A stretch of 8,266 bases of DNA from Pseudomonadota bacterium (GCA_021823635.1 JAKANT010000051.1:1-8266), one strand, 5' to 3'; counted from the stretch's first letter, positions 1-6,661 are shown. A program made the numbers and translations. The notes: generated by a model from the sequence alone, not told the origin.

Positions 1-438
<438 letters not shown>

Positions 439-459
439 ACGGCGCAGCGGAAAGTAGCG

Positions 460-1182
460 ATGGCAGCCGTGGCCGAGTGGTTCGCGACGCTCGACTGGGC
501 CGCCATCGTCCAGATCATCCTGATCGACATCCTGCTGGGCGGAGACAATGCGGTCGTCATCGCCCTAGCGTCGCGCAATCTGCCCCATAAACAGCGCAAT
601 CTCGCCGTTTTCTGGGGCGCCGGCGGTGCCATCATGTTGCGCGTGATCCTGATCACGTTCGCCGTCGCGCTGCTGCGCGTGCCGCTGCTCAAGCTCGTCG
701 GCGGCGCGCTGCTTTTATGGATCGGCGTGAAGCTGATCGCGCCGCCGGGCGAAGACGACGCGCATGCCGAGGTCAAGGCGAGCGACCGGCTCTGGGGCGC
801 GATCAAGACCATCATCGTCGCCGATTTCGTGATGTCGCTCGACAACGTGGTGGCGATCGCCGGCGTGGCCGAGCAGGCCGACCCCGGGCATCAGCTCGGG
901 CTGATCGTCTTCGGCCTGCTGGTGAGCGTGCCCTTCATCGTGTTCGGCAGCCAGATCATCCTTCGCCTGCTCGACCGTTTTCCGATCATCATCATGCTGG
1001 GCGGCGGCCTGCTCGGGTGGATCGCGGGCGGCCTGATGGTCGGCGATCCGGTCGTCAAGCCCTTCGTGCCTGCCGAGGCCTGGGTCACGTATGCGGCGCA
1101 GGCGGCGGGGGCGATCCTCGTCATCGCCGTCGCCAAGTGGTTGCAGCGCCAGCGGCGCGAGTCCCGCCCCGCCGCCGGCTGA
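460..1182 (+). CDS. TerC/YjbE-family integral membrane protein (putative metal ion transporter)
   Basis: A 240-residue protein of the TerC superfamily, closest in layout to the YjbE branch. Hydrophobic segments lie at about residues 13-36, 48-70, 77-93, 114-135, 147-169, 175-195 and 210-227, consistent with about seven membrane spans. The two signature acidic motifs are present: GGDNAVVIA (residues 27-35) in the first span and SLDNVVAIAG (126-135) in the middle. Their Asp-Asn pairs are thought to bind metal in this family. The loop after span 3 (about 95-112) is acidic and charged. Characterised relatives are linked to Mn2+ export or metalation of exported enzymes; the substrate here is inferred. 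ATG 460 is preceded by GGAAAG (449-454), five bases away. Only 21 bases separate it from sucD, leaving no room for a Mn riboswitch. Confidence 0.93.
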   Translation: MAAVAEWFATLDWAAIVQIILIDILLGGDNAVVIALASRNLPHKQRNLAVFWGAGGAIMLRVILITFAVALLRVPLLKLVGGALLLWIGVKLIAPPGEDDAHAEVKASDRLWGAIKTIIVADFVMSLDNVVAIAGVAEQADPGHQLGLIVFGLLVSVPFIVFGSQIILRLLDRFPIIIMLGGGLLGWIAGGLMVGDPVVKPFVPAEAWVTYAAQAAGAILVIAVAKWLQRQRRESRPAAG

Positions 1183-1210
1183 CCGCCGACAGAACGCGCC
1201 GCCCGCCCCG

Positions 1211-1972
1211 ATGCCCTTCACCCTCGACTTCGCACTGAAGACCGACGCCGGCCAGGTGCGGCCGCTGAACGAAGACGCCGTCGGCGCCGATCCCGATGCC
1301 GGACTGTTCATCCTGGCCGACGGCCTCGGCGGTTACAACGCGGGCGAGATCGCCAGCACGATGGCGGTTGCCGCGCTGCTCGCCGACCTGCCTTCCGCGC
1401 TCGAGGCGGCGCGCCAGGGGTCGGCCCCCTTCGATCCGGCCGCCATACTGCGGGAACGGCTCGTCGCGATGAACTCCACCATCTTTCGCGCCGCGCTGAA
1501 CAGCTCCGCGTTCGAGGGAATGGCCACCACGATCGTGATCGCCTGGCTGCTCGGCGACCGGCTGTGGATCGCCCACGCCGGCGATTCGCGCGCCTATCGC
1601 ATGCGCGGCGGCCAGCTCGAGCAGCTGACCCGCGACCACTCGTTTTCGCAGGAGCTGCTGGACGCCGGCATGGTCACCGAGGAGGAGGCGCGCCTGCTGC
1701 CGGCCAAGAACCTGGTCACGCGCGCGCTGGGAGCGAGCGCCGAGATCGAGCCCGAGGTGCACGATTACCCGCTCGAGGCGGGTGACGTGCTGCTGCTGTG
1801 CTCCGACGGCCTCACCGAGATGATCGGCGCGGCCGAGATCGGCGGCTTGCTGGCCGCTACCGACGGCAACGTGCACGAAGGCGCGCGCCGGCTGGTGGAA
1901 CTGGCCAACGAAGCGGGCGGGCGCGACAACGTCTCGGTGGTCGTGGTCGGCGTGCGCGCCGCCGCCGCCTGA
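1211..1972 (+). CDS. PP2C-family Ser/Thr protein phosphatase (Stp1/PrpC-like)
   Basis: A 253-residue single-domain metal-dependent phosphatase that removes phosphate from Ser/Thr in the cytoplasm. The family motifs appear in order: VRPLNEDAV (17-24; acidic metal ligand D22), LADGLGGYNAGE (35-46; D37 metal ligand), GMATTIV (103-109), AHAGDSRAYR (121-130), LTRDHS (139-144), VTRALG (169-174), CSDGLTEM (197-204; D199 metal ligand) and GGRDNVSVV (236-244; D239 metal ligand). No membrane span or extra domain is present, so it is a compact bacterial PP2C. The frame is open upstream to 1091, but ATG 1211 places the start at the normal N-terminus and avoids overlap with the TerC gene. I see no clear Shine-Dalgarno; translation may be coupled across the 28-base gap. 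It is followed by an FHA protein, a usual partner class in phospho-Thr signalling. Confidence 0.95.
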   Translation: MPFTLDFALKTDAGQVRPLNEDAVGADPDAGLFILADGLGGYNAGEIASTMAVAALLADLPSALEAARQGSAPFDPAAILRERLVAMNSTIFRAALNSSAFEGMATTIVIAWLLGDRLWIAHAGDSRAYRMRGGQLEQLTRDHSFSQELLDAGMVTEEEARLLPAKNLVTRALGASAEIEPEVHDYPLEAGDVLLLCSDGLTEMIGAAEIGGLLAATDGNVHEGARRLVELANEAGGRDNVSVVVVGVRAAAA

Positions 1973-2038
1973 TGCGGCGCCCCGTGCGAACGGCCAAAAG
2001 CTTGGTTGGCAGCGGCGCGCGCGCGCTGGCAGAATTTG

Positions 2039-2061
2039 CAGGCGTTGCCCGCAAACGCCTG
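2039..2061 (+). promoter_or_regulatory. Hairpin abutting the Shine-Dalgarno of the FHA gene
   Basis: CAGGCGTT (2039-2046) pairs perfectly with AACGCCTG (2054-2061) around a 7-base loop. An alternative pairing extends inward through TTGC/GCAA with one bulged A. The right arm ends on the first G of the likely Shine-Dalgarno GGAG (2061-2064), five bases before ATG 2070. The stem could therefore mask ribosome access or help position it. It sits in the 97-base gap between the phosphatase and FHA genes. The pairing is seen directly; any regulatory role is inference. Confidence 0.35.
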
Positions 2062-2069
2062 GAGACAAG

Positions 2070-2756
2070 ATGCCCCGCCTCGTGTTGAGCCTCGACGGTG
2101 TCGTGCTGCGCGAGGTCAACCTCGCCAAAGAACGGACGACGATCGGCCGCCGCTCGCATAACGATCTGGTGATCGACAACCTCGCCGTCAGCGGCGAGCA
2201 CGCGGTCGTCTTCTCCACCGGCAGCGACGTCTATCTGGAAGACCTCGGATCGACCAACGGCACCACCGTCAACGGCCAGCCGATCAAGAAGCATCTGCTG
2301 CAGAGCGGCGACGTGATCGAAATCGGCAAGTACCGGCTGAAGTACCTCGCCGACGGCGCCAGCGGCGAATCCGAGGTCGACATCGACACCTCGCAGCCGC
2401 TGCGGCGCGAGTTCTACGGCCCCGGCCCGGCGACGATCCAGGTGCGCCAGCCTGGCGGCGGCGCCAACGTCGCCGCGCCGCCGGCGGTGGCGACGATCAA
2501 GATCCTGACCGGCGCCAACGCCGGCCGCGAACTGGCGTTGGTGAAGGCGTTGACGACGATCGGCCGGCCCGGCCACCAGGTCGCGGTCATCACGCGCCGG
2601 CCCACCGGCTACTTCATCGCGCACGTCGAAGGCGAGACGTTTCCGACCGTCAACGGCGCGAGCCTCGGCTCGGCCGCGCATCCGCTGCGCGACAAGGACA
2701 TCATCGAACTGGCCGGGGTGAAGATGGAGTTCTGCAACCCCGGCACGCCGGCTTAA
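2070..2756 (+). CDS. FHA-domain protein with a second, degenerate FHA-like domain
   Basis: A 228-residue soluble protein. Residues 1-94 form a canonical forkhead-associated domain, the phospho-Thr-peptide reader. It shows TIGRRSHNDLVID (24-36), SGEHAVV (41-47; the conserved S-x-x-H) and LEDLGSTNGTTVNG (56-69, with the key N63), then GDVIEIGKYRLKYL. A linker rich in Gly, Pro and Ala (about 95-140) leads to residues 141-222, which follow the same strand pattern (IKILTG...ELAL, TTIGRPGHQ, FPTVNG, LRDKDIIELAGVKMEF). This second unit lacks the S-x-x-H and the D-x-x-S-T-N core, so it is probably a structural FHA that cannot read pThr. Start ATG 2070 has GGAG at 2061-2064. It follows a PP2C phosphatase on the same strand, suggesting a shared pathway whose kinase is elsewhere. 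Confidence 0.9.
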   Translation: MPRLVLSLDGVVLREVNLAKERTTIGRRSHNDLVIDNLAVSGEHAVVFSTGSDVYLEDLGSTNGTTVNGQPIKKHLLQSGDVIEIGKYRLKYLADGASGESEVDIDTSQPLRREFYGPGPATIQVRQPGGGANVAAPPAVATIKILTGANAGRELALVKALTTIGRPGHQVAVITRRPTGYFIAHVEGETFPTVNGASLGSAAHPLRDKDIIELAGVKMEFCNPGTPA

Positions 2757-2786
2757 GAAAGCTTCGTCCGAAAGGCGTAACCGCCT

Positions 2787-2871
2787 GCGGCAAGCTGCCG
2801 CGATTGGTCAGCGGCGGTGACCAAAAGCGTCAGCTGAGGCTGCGCGAATCGCCGAATCTCGGCATTTTCGC
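2787..2871. other. Run of four consecutive hairpins between the FHA and pilin genes
   Basis: Four inverted repeats follow one another with almost no gap. (1) GCGGCA 2787-2792 / TGCCGC 2796-2801, 3-base loop. (2) TTGGTCA 2804-2810 / TGACCAA 2818-2824, 7-base loop. (3) GCG+CAGC 2827-2834 (T2830 bulged) / GCTGCGC 2839-2845, TGAG loop. (4) GCGAA 2844-2848 and GCCGA 2851-2855 / TCGGC 2859-2863 and TTCGC 2867-2871. An alternative long pairing, ACCGCC 2780-2785 with GGCGGT 2813-2818, would compete with hairpin 2. No strong T-run follows any stem, so none is a textbook intrinsic terminator. The segment may be a 3' UTR structure of the FHA mRNA, a small RNA, or protein-binding palindromes upstream of the sigma-54 promoter. 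The pairings are seen; function is unknown. Confidence 0.5.
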
Positions 2872-2893
2872 CATCTTTCCTCACGGTTTTGGC

Positions 2894-2909
2894 TGGCATG
2901 GAACTTGGA
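2894..2909 (+). promoter_or_regulatory. Sigma-54 (RpoN) -24/-12 promoter of the pilin gene
   Basis: TGGCATGGAACTTGGA matches the RpoN consensus TGGCACG-N4-TTGCA with the -24 GG (2895-2896) and the -12 element at the correct spacing. The -12 core is TTGG instead of TTGC, and one further base (T for C) differs in the -24 part. Transcription would begin near 2920, about 43 bases before the pilin ATG. Type IV pilin genes are classically driven by RpoN with the PilS-PilR two-component system. I did not recognise a PilR-type binding site upstream, where the hairpin-rich segment lies instead. Confidence 0.75.
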
Positions 2910-2962
2910 CATAGTTCCGGCATCGGCGTCGTGCCGGTTTCCCCAAAACTAGGAGTGGCTCA

Positions 2963-3418
2963 ATGATCCAGCGTCAAATGGCCCGCGTTCAGCGCGGCTT
3001 CACCCTTATCGAGTTGATGATCGTCGTGGCGATCATCGGCATTCTGGCGGCGATCGCGATTCCGCAGTATCAGGACTATGTGACGCGGTCGCGGTGGAGC
3101 GACAACCTTTCGTCGCTCGCTTCGTTCAAGACCGCGATCGCCGAGTGCCTGCAGAACAACGGCGGCTCAGTTACCGCGTGCGACACGATTACCGAGCTCG
3201 AAACAGCGGCGTTCTGGCCCAGCGGCCAAGGCGTCCCCGTTGTCAAGTACGGCACGGTTTCCCTCACCGCGAACTCGGCCGCGATCGTGGTTAGCGGCAA
3301 CGCTCAGGCAGGGAGCTGCTCGGTGACGCTCACGCCATCGCTTCAGAGCGGCAACATCCAGTGGACCTTTACGAACGGTGGAGGCTGCACGCGCGCCAAG
3401 ACCGGCGTCGGAACCTAA
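2963..3418 (+). CDS. pilA: Type IV pilin (PilA-like major pilin precursor)
   Basis: A 151-residue prepilin for the type IV pilus fibre. The short leader of 12 residues ends in QRG, and PilD should cut before F13 in the signature RGFTLIELMIVVAIIGILAA. The Glu at mature position 5 needed for assembly is present, followed by the long hydrophobic alpha-1 helix and IPQYQDYVTRSR. The globular part holds four Cys (62, 73, 119, 142), enough for two disulfides; C119 and C142 probably close the C-terminal D-region loop. The protein ends in Thr after a Gly-rich tail (TGVGT), a possible acceptor if the downstream ligase uses a C-terminal hydroxyl residue. AGGAG at 2951-2955, seven bases before ATG 2963, favours this start over ATG 2978. 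A sigma-54 promoter lies upstream and a strong terminator downstream. Confidence 0.95.
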   Translation: MIQRQMARVQRGFTLIELMIVVAIIGILAAIAIPQYQDYVTRSRWSDNLSSLASFKTAIAECLQNNGGSVTACDTITELETAAFWPSGQGVPVVKYGTVSLTANSAAIVVSGNAQAGSCSVTLTPSLQSGNIQWTFTNGGGCTRAKTGVGT

Positions 3419-3443
3419 GCCTCGAGCCGAGCTGACGGCACAT

Positions 3444-3478
3444 CGCGGGGCCGGTCTCGTCCGGCCCCGCGTTCTTTT
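3444..3478 (+). terminator. Rho-independent terminator after the pilin gene
   Basis: An 11-bp perfect GC stem, CGCGGGGCCGG (3444-3454) with CCGGCCCCGCG (3461-3471), closes a 6-base loop (TCTCGT). The T-rich run TTCTTTT (3472-3478) follows at once. It lies 25 bases after the pilin stop. It should keep pilin mRNA abundant and monocistronic, with the downstream glycosyltransferase made from read-through or its own weak promoter. Confidence 0.93.
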
Positions 3479-3641
3479 GAGTTCTCTAGCCTGCAAGTGC
3501 CGAATTCTTCGTGGTAGGCCGTGGCGGTAACGATCCACTGGCCGGCACCAGCTCTTTGCTCTCTTGCTGTTGATCGCTTCGGCCGAGCCAAAGACGTCAC
3601 TGCCTCCGAACGAAGGCACCGCCGCGCGACATTGCTCAAAA

Positions 3642-5441
3642 ATGGATCTGATGGCGAAGTTTTCATCGCCCTTGAAAGCTCGCGCATCGGCCGCTAACGG
3701 CGAGAACCATTCGCGAGCGTCTGGCGGGCGCTTGCCGCTAATGCTCTGGCTCGGCGCCCTTGTCTTTTTGCCGCTGACGCTTCCGTACCGCTCGCTGCCG
3801 CTGACCAATTTCTACCACGACGCCGTCGCGTACTTCCTGGCGGCCGCGGGCGCCGCTTGGTTCCTTGGAAGCGCGGAACGGGGGTCAATCCGCTCCCTGC
3901 ACGTTCCATGCGTCGCGGTAGCGCCGCTGGCCTTGCTTGGAGTGCTCGTCGTGCAGCAGCTCCTCGTAATGATCGAGTATCTGCAGCACTTCGTCGTTCC
4001 AGCGTTTGCGCTTCTTGTGACGGCGCTTTCGCTGACAGTCGGGTTTCGGGTGCTCAGGCCGCAGATGCGTGCCGCGCTCACCGCGATTTGCTGGGCCATC
4101 GTCGCCGCGGCGTTCGTCAATGCGATTTGGGGCGCCGTGCAGATGGCGGGCTACGAAGTAGCCCGATTCGAGCTGCTGCGGCGCGGCGATGTGGCGTTCC
4201 GAGTTAGCGGCCTGCTCGCACAGCCGAACCAATTGGCGACGCTTTGCGCGCTGGCTTGTGTCGCAGTCGTCTACCTGTGGCAGCGCAAAACCGTCTCGCC
4301 ATGGCTCGCGGCATCGTTAGCCTTGGTCTTCACCTGCGTTGCGATTACGACCGGTTCGAAGTCTGCCTACCTGTACTTTCCGTTGATAGGTTGTGGGCTG
4401 TCTTGGGTTGCGTCAAAAAGCGGCCGCTCTTCAATCTGGTGGCTGCCGGGCGCGTGGGGACTCGCCTATGTGCCGCTCGCGGCATCGCTCGACTCCTGGC
4501 TAGCGGCGCTGTTCGGTGCGCGGGGGCTCGAGGTCGACCGGTCGCTCACCGGCAGCAGCACGGCGGCACGGCTCGCGTTCCTCGCTGACGGCTGGGAATT
4601 GTTCACGCGGGCTCCGCTGCTCGGCCACGGCTGGCACGAATTTACGGCCGCTCGCTGGCGCCTGCCGGAGCCGACGTTTCAGGAGCTCCATGCGGATCAC
4701 GCTCACAATGCCGTCATTCATCTGTTGGCGGAGACAGGCTTGGTTGGCCTTCTGGCCGTCGGGCTGCCTCTGCTCTTCTGGCTGCGCCGAGCGACCGCGG
4801 TGCCGGCTGTCGATCCGGAGCGGGTGGCAGCACTTGCGTTCCTTTCTGTGGTCGCGGTCTACAGCCTGCTCGAGTTCCCGTTATGGCTGGGGCATTTTCT
4901 CGTTCCAACCGCCTTGCTTATCGGCATGCTCGAAACGCGCGGGCTGCGGTTCGAGGTGACGACCGCATTTTCGCGCCTAGCGCGTACGGCTGTGCTGCTG
5001 ATGCCGCTCGCAGTGATCACCGCCGCGCTTGACTACGCGCGCACGGAACGCGTGTTTCATTCACTGATGGACGGGGAACCGAAACATCGTTTCACGGCGC
5101 AGCAGATCGCGGAACTCAGCGCGTCGACTTTATTCCGCCGCGAGGCCGAAATCGCGTTCGTGCTTTCTGCGCCGGTCGACGCAGCGCATGCAGCGCTCAA
5201 TCTTGACCTGAGCGAGCGCGTGTTTTTGCTTTGGCCAGTCGCGCAACCTGCTTCGCTTTACGCTGCTTACCTCCTATACGCGCAACGGGGCGAGGAAGCG
5301 ATGCATGTGATTGCCCGCACCTGTGCCTGGAGTGAGAAGGAGTGCGGCACCCTGCGAAGCGTATTTGCATCGCTCGCGGAGAAAGACGGACAACCGTTTG
5401 CAGGCTTCTATGCACGCGCTTTCGGCTCCCCTGGGCGCTGA
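3642..5441 (+). CDS. pglL: PglL/Wzy-family O-oligosaccharyltransferase (probable pilin glycosylation)
   Basis: A 599-residue polytopic inner-membrane protein of the O-antigen ligase/PglL family, which moves lipid-linked glycans onto Ser/Thr of exported proteins in the periplasm. About ten or more hydrophobic segments run from residue 31 to about 460. Family marks are GLLAQPNQLAT (190-200), TTGSKSAYLYF (236-246), LLGHGWHEF (326-334), and HAHNAVIHLLAETGLVG (353-369) in the large periplasmic loop, with the ligase-type H-x-HN and E-x-G. LLEFPLW (409-415) is typical of PglL. The C-terminal ~140 residues are soluble, as in Wzy_C_2 proteins. The frame is open to a TTG at 3564, but ATG 3642 (or ATG 3651) is the first good start; no strong RBS decides. 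Position right after pilA matches tfpO/pglL loci, so pilin is the inferred substrate. Confidence 0.88.
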   Translation: MDLMAKFSSPLKARASAANGENHSRASGGRLPLMLWLGALVFLPLTLPYRSLPLTNFYHDAVAYFLAAAGAAWFLGSAERGSIRSLHVPCVAVAPLALLGVLVVQQLLVMIEYLQHFVVPAFALLVTALSLTVGFRVLRPQMRAALTAICWAIVAAAFVNAIWGAVQMAGYEVARFELLRRGDVAFRVSGLLAQPNQLATLCALACVAVVYLWQRKTVSPWLAASLALVFTCVAITTGSKSAYLYFPLIGCGLSWVASKSGRSSIWWLPGAWGLAYVPLAASLDSWLAALFGARGLEVDRSLTGSSTAARLAFLADGWELFTRAPLLGHGWHEFTAARWRLPEPTFQELHADHAHNAVIHLLAETGLVGLLAVGLPLLFWLRRATAVPAVDPERVAALAFLSVVAVYSLLEFPLWLGHFLVPTALLIGMLETRGLRFEVTTAFSRLARTAVLLMPLAVITAALDYARTERVFHSLMDGEPKHRFTAQQIAELSASTLFRREAEIAFVLSAPVDAAHAALNLDLSERVFLLWPVAQPASLYAAYLLYAQRGEEAMHVIARTCAWSEKECGTLRSVFASLAEKDGQPFAGFYARAFGSPGR

Positions 5442-5566
5442 GTTTGAGCGCGCCGCCTGTTTTAGCCGATCCGCTTGTCGATACAGAAGTCGAGGGACGC
5501 GCTGTGCCGGCCGCGTCGCCGCATTTCGCGCAGCGGCTCGCCACGCAAACGGTCTGGGTACGGTAA
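5442..5566 (+). pseudogene. Remnant of a MNT-type nucleotidyltransferase gene, 3' end only
   Basis: Beginning immediately after the pglL stop, this stretch aligns with the 3' end of the nucleotidyltransferase gene at 6533-6661. Over the last 33 codons (5465-5563) the translations share 25 identical residues, including PAASP, FAQRLAT and TVWV, and both end in a stop at the same place. Upstream of 5465 similarity continues at DNA level (TTTGAG... against TTCGAG...), but small indels break the frame. The catalytic GS...DxD part is absent, so no function remains. It is the first of three gene ends in a decayed copy of the block found again further right. The alignment was made by eye. Confidence 0.8.
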
Positions 5567-5569
5567 GCG

Positions 5570-5738
5570 CGCCAGCGGCGCAGCGATTAGGTGCGTGCCG
5601 GCAGCGCCAAGTTCAATCCGTAGGCGCTCGCCGTCGGCGCCAAGTTCAATCCGTAGGCGCTCGCCGTCGGCGCCAAAGAGGCGAATACGGCCGCACGATG
5701 CTACATGATCGCTTTGCGCGCGCTGCCGGCCCCACCTC
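5570..5738 (-). pseudogene. Remnant of a Uma2-family gene, 3' end only
   Basis: Read on the minus strand this gives CGRIRLFGADGER, matching SGRIRFFGADGER near the C-terminus of the intact Uma2 gene at 6667-7182. DNA similarity continues on both sides: toward 5738 it matches the part coding for GAREVILVE in the intact gene, and toward 5570 it covers the last codons, where the stop is lost. A 33-bp tandem duplication inserts an extra 11 residues. The N-terminal two thirds and all PD-(D/E)xK residues are missing. The orientation relative to the nucleotidyltransferase remnant is the same as in the intact copy. This is a non-coding relic. Confidence 0.75.
5604..5676. repeat. Tandem repeat, 33-bp unit, two full copies plus 7 bases
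   Basis: The unit starting GCGCCAAGTTCAATCCGTAG occurs at 5604-5636 and identically at 5637-5669, followed by the first seven bases of a third copy (5670-5676). The two full copies show no mismatch, which points to a recent slippage event. The unit is a multiple of three, so on the minus strand it adds a repeat of ADGERLRIELG. It sits inside the Uma2 remnant, and the matching place in the intact Uma2 gene carries a different small duplication. Confidence 0.95.
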
Positions 5739-5930
5739 CGGTGCCAAACCAAGCGGGCTCCTCGGGAGGGCCGCGCACACAACCACCGCGGCGGTACGAG
5801 TGCGGAGAGCGACGTAAGGATCACAAGCGGCTGGCGTCCGTTGTGCGGACCGCCAGGCGCCCGTTCCGAACGCGTCAGGGGCTGCCGCTGAAAACATTGG
5901 ACCAGTCTATGCCGTCGCAACTCGCTGCTA
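5739..5930 (-). pseudogene. Remnant of a PQQ sugar-dehydrogenase-like gene, C-terminal part
   Basis: This stretch resembles part of the dehydrogenase-like gene at 7254-8150. The clearest section is 5818-5865 against 7400-7449: both start GGATCAC, both contain GACCGCCAGGCG, and after one mismatch both continue CCGTTCC. Weaker similarity continues to about 5930. Nearer 5740, the minus-strand reading YRRGGCVRGPPEEPAWFGTGG lines up with YRSLVQGPDGNLYIATDGG of the intact gene. Frames are broken by indels and no start exists. With the two remnants to its left it reproduces the order nucleotidyltransferase, Uma2, dehydrogenase seen on the right. The far end is uncertain. Confidence 0.65.
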
Positions 5931-5963
5931 CGATCGCGAGCGAGGACAGTCGGGGCATCTGCG

Positions 5964-6363
5964 ATGACCAACCGTGCCGGCGATTGGCTGCGACAGGCCG
6001 AGCGCGACCTAGAGCAGGCACGCGATTCGCGCGCAGCGCAGCGGCACGAATGGGCCTGCTTCGCTGCGCAGCAGGCCGCGCAGAAGGCCGTCAAGGCCTT
6101 GCATCTGCACCTCGGCCCAGGACGCATGGGGGCACGTGATCGCGCAACTGCTGCGCGAATTGCCGCGCGCGGTGGTGCCCGACTTGATCGACAAGGCGCG
6201 CGTGCTGGACAACTTGTACGTCGCGACGCGCTATGCGAACGGCCATCCGGCCGGCGCGCCGTTCGAGCACTACGGACCGATCCAGAGCGCGCAGGCGATC
6301 CGCTAGGCCGGTGAGATCATCGACTTCGCGCGTGCTGAAATGGCCGGACCGCGAAACGGTTGA
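5964..6363 (+). pseudogene. HEPN-domain toxin gene, broken by a frameshift and an amber stop
   Basis: Intact HEPN proteins of this type are about 130 residues and act as RNA-cutting toxins beside a MNT partner. Here ATG 5964 opens with MTNRAGDWLRQAERDLEQAR and WACFAAQQAAQKAVKALHLHLG, the first helices of the family. Near 6112-6123 the frame slips by one base (extra base, or two lost). The continuation in the next frame starts AWGHVIAQLLREL (from 6124) and includes VVPDLIDKARVLD and RYANGHPAGAPFEHYG. That part holds the R-x4-H catalytic motif (6229-6246). After AQAIR comes TAG (6304-6306) where a Tyr or similar is usual, then AGEIIDFARAEMA to a stop at 6361-6363. As read, the product loses the active site. 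Sequencing error could explain one lesion, hardly both. Confidence 0.85.
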
Positions 6364-6661
6364 TGCCGCTGTGCGCGCGCTGGCTGCGCGCTGGGTGAGC
6401 GAGCATCCGGAGCTGCGGCGCGTCGGCTACTTCGGCTCCTACGCGCGCGGTGACTGGGGGGTCGGCAGCGACGTCGATCTGATTGCCATCGTCGCACGCT
6501 CGGCGCGGCCCTACACGGAGCGCGCGCTGGATTTCGAGCTGACGGGGCTTCCGGTTCCGGCCGATCTGCTCGTGTACACGGAAGACGAGTGGCGCGCTCT
6601 GCCGGCCGCGTCGCCGCGCTTCGCACAGCGGCTTGCCACGGAAACGGTCTGGGTGCTGTAG
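6332..6661 (+). CDS. MNT-type nucleotidyltransferase (MntA-like antitoxin of a HEPN-MNT pair)
   Basis: A 109-residue minimal nucleotidyltransferase. The diagnostic GS-x10-D-x-D motif is intact as GSYARGDWGVGSDVD (residues 37-51), preceded by RVGYF and followed by LIAIV. The C-terminus (PADLLVYTEDEWRAL...FAQRLATETVWVL) is normal for the family. In type VII toxin-antitoxin systems such proteins transfer AMP to the HEPN toxin and silence it. GTG 6332 is chosen because VLKWPDRETV is the usual N-terminus; it overlaps the end of the HEPN frame by 32 bases, implying translational coupling. The longer open frame to ATG 6233 overlaps HEPN coding sequence and looks spurious. Since the HEPN frame now stops at 6306, coupling would be disturbed. 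It converges with Uma2, five bases away. Confidence 0.85.
   Translation: MLKWPDRETVDAAVRALAARWVSEHPELRRVGYFGSYARGDWGVGSDVDLIAIVARSARPYTERALDFELTGLPVPADLLVYTEDEWRALPAASPRFAQRLATETVWVL

Larger units (their letters stand above)
5442..5930. repeat. Decayed left copy of a duplicated MNT-Uma2-dehydrogenase block
   Basis: The segment matches 6533 to about 6785 and then about 7290 to 7510 in the same order and orientation. The middle of the right copy (most of Uma2, its leader, and the dehydrogenase stop region) is missing on the left, which suggests an internal deletion after duplication. The left edge falls exactly at the pglL stop. No insertion sequence, integrase or terminal repeats are visible at the edges. 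The coordinates are by-eye estimates. Confidence 0.7.

Noticed and set aside
439..459. A yybP-ykoY Mn riboswitch ahead of the TerC-family gene
   Set aside because: Only 21 bases separate the two genes, far too short for that riboswitch.
2026..2042. TGGCAGAATTTGCA ahead of the FHA gene as a second sigma-54 promoter
   Set aside because: The -24 and -12 parts are two bases too close; RpoN promoters tolerate almost no spacing change.
1121..2218. Long minus-strand open frame (365 codons) opposite the phosphatase gene
   Set aside because: GC-rich shadow of the strongly supported PP2C gene; low-complexity translation with no recognisable motif.
3540..3565. CGGCACC...TTTGCT ahead of pglL as a sigma-54 promoter
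   Set aside because: Spacing is two bases too long and the first base of the -24 element differs.
5311..5817. A 168-codon plus-strand frame across the end of pglL and the relic block
   Set aside because: It overlaps pglL in another frame and runs through the decayed copies and the 33-bp repeat; Arg/Ala-rich low-complexity product.
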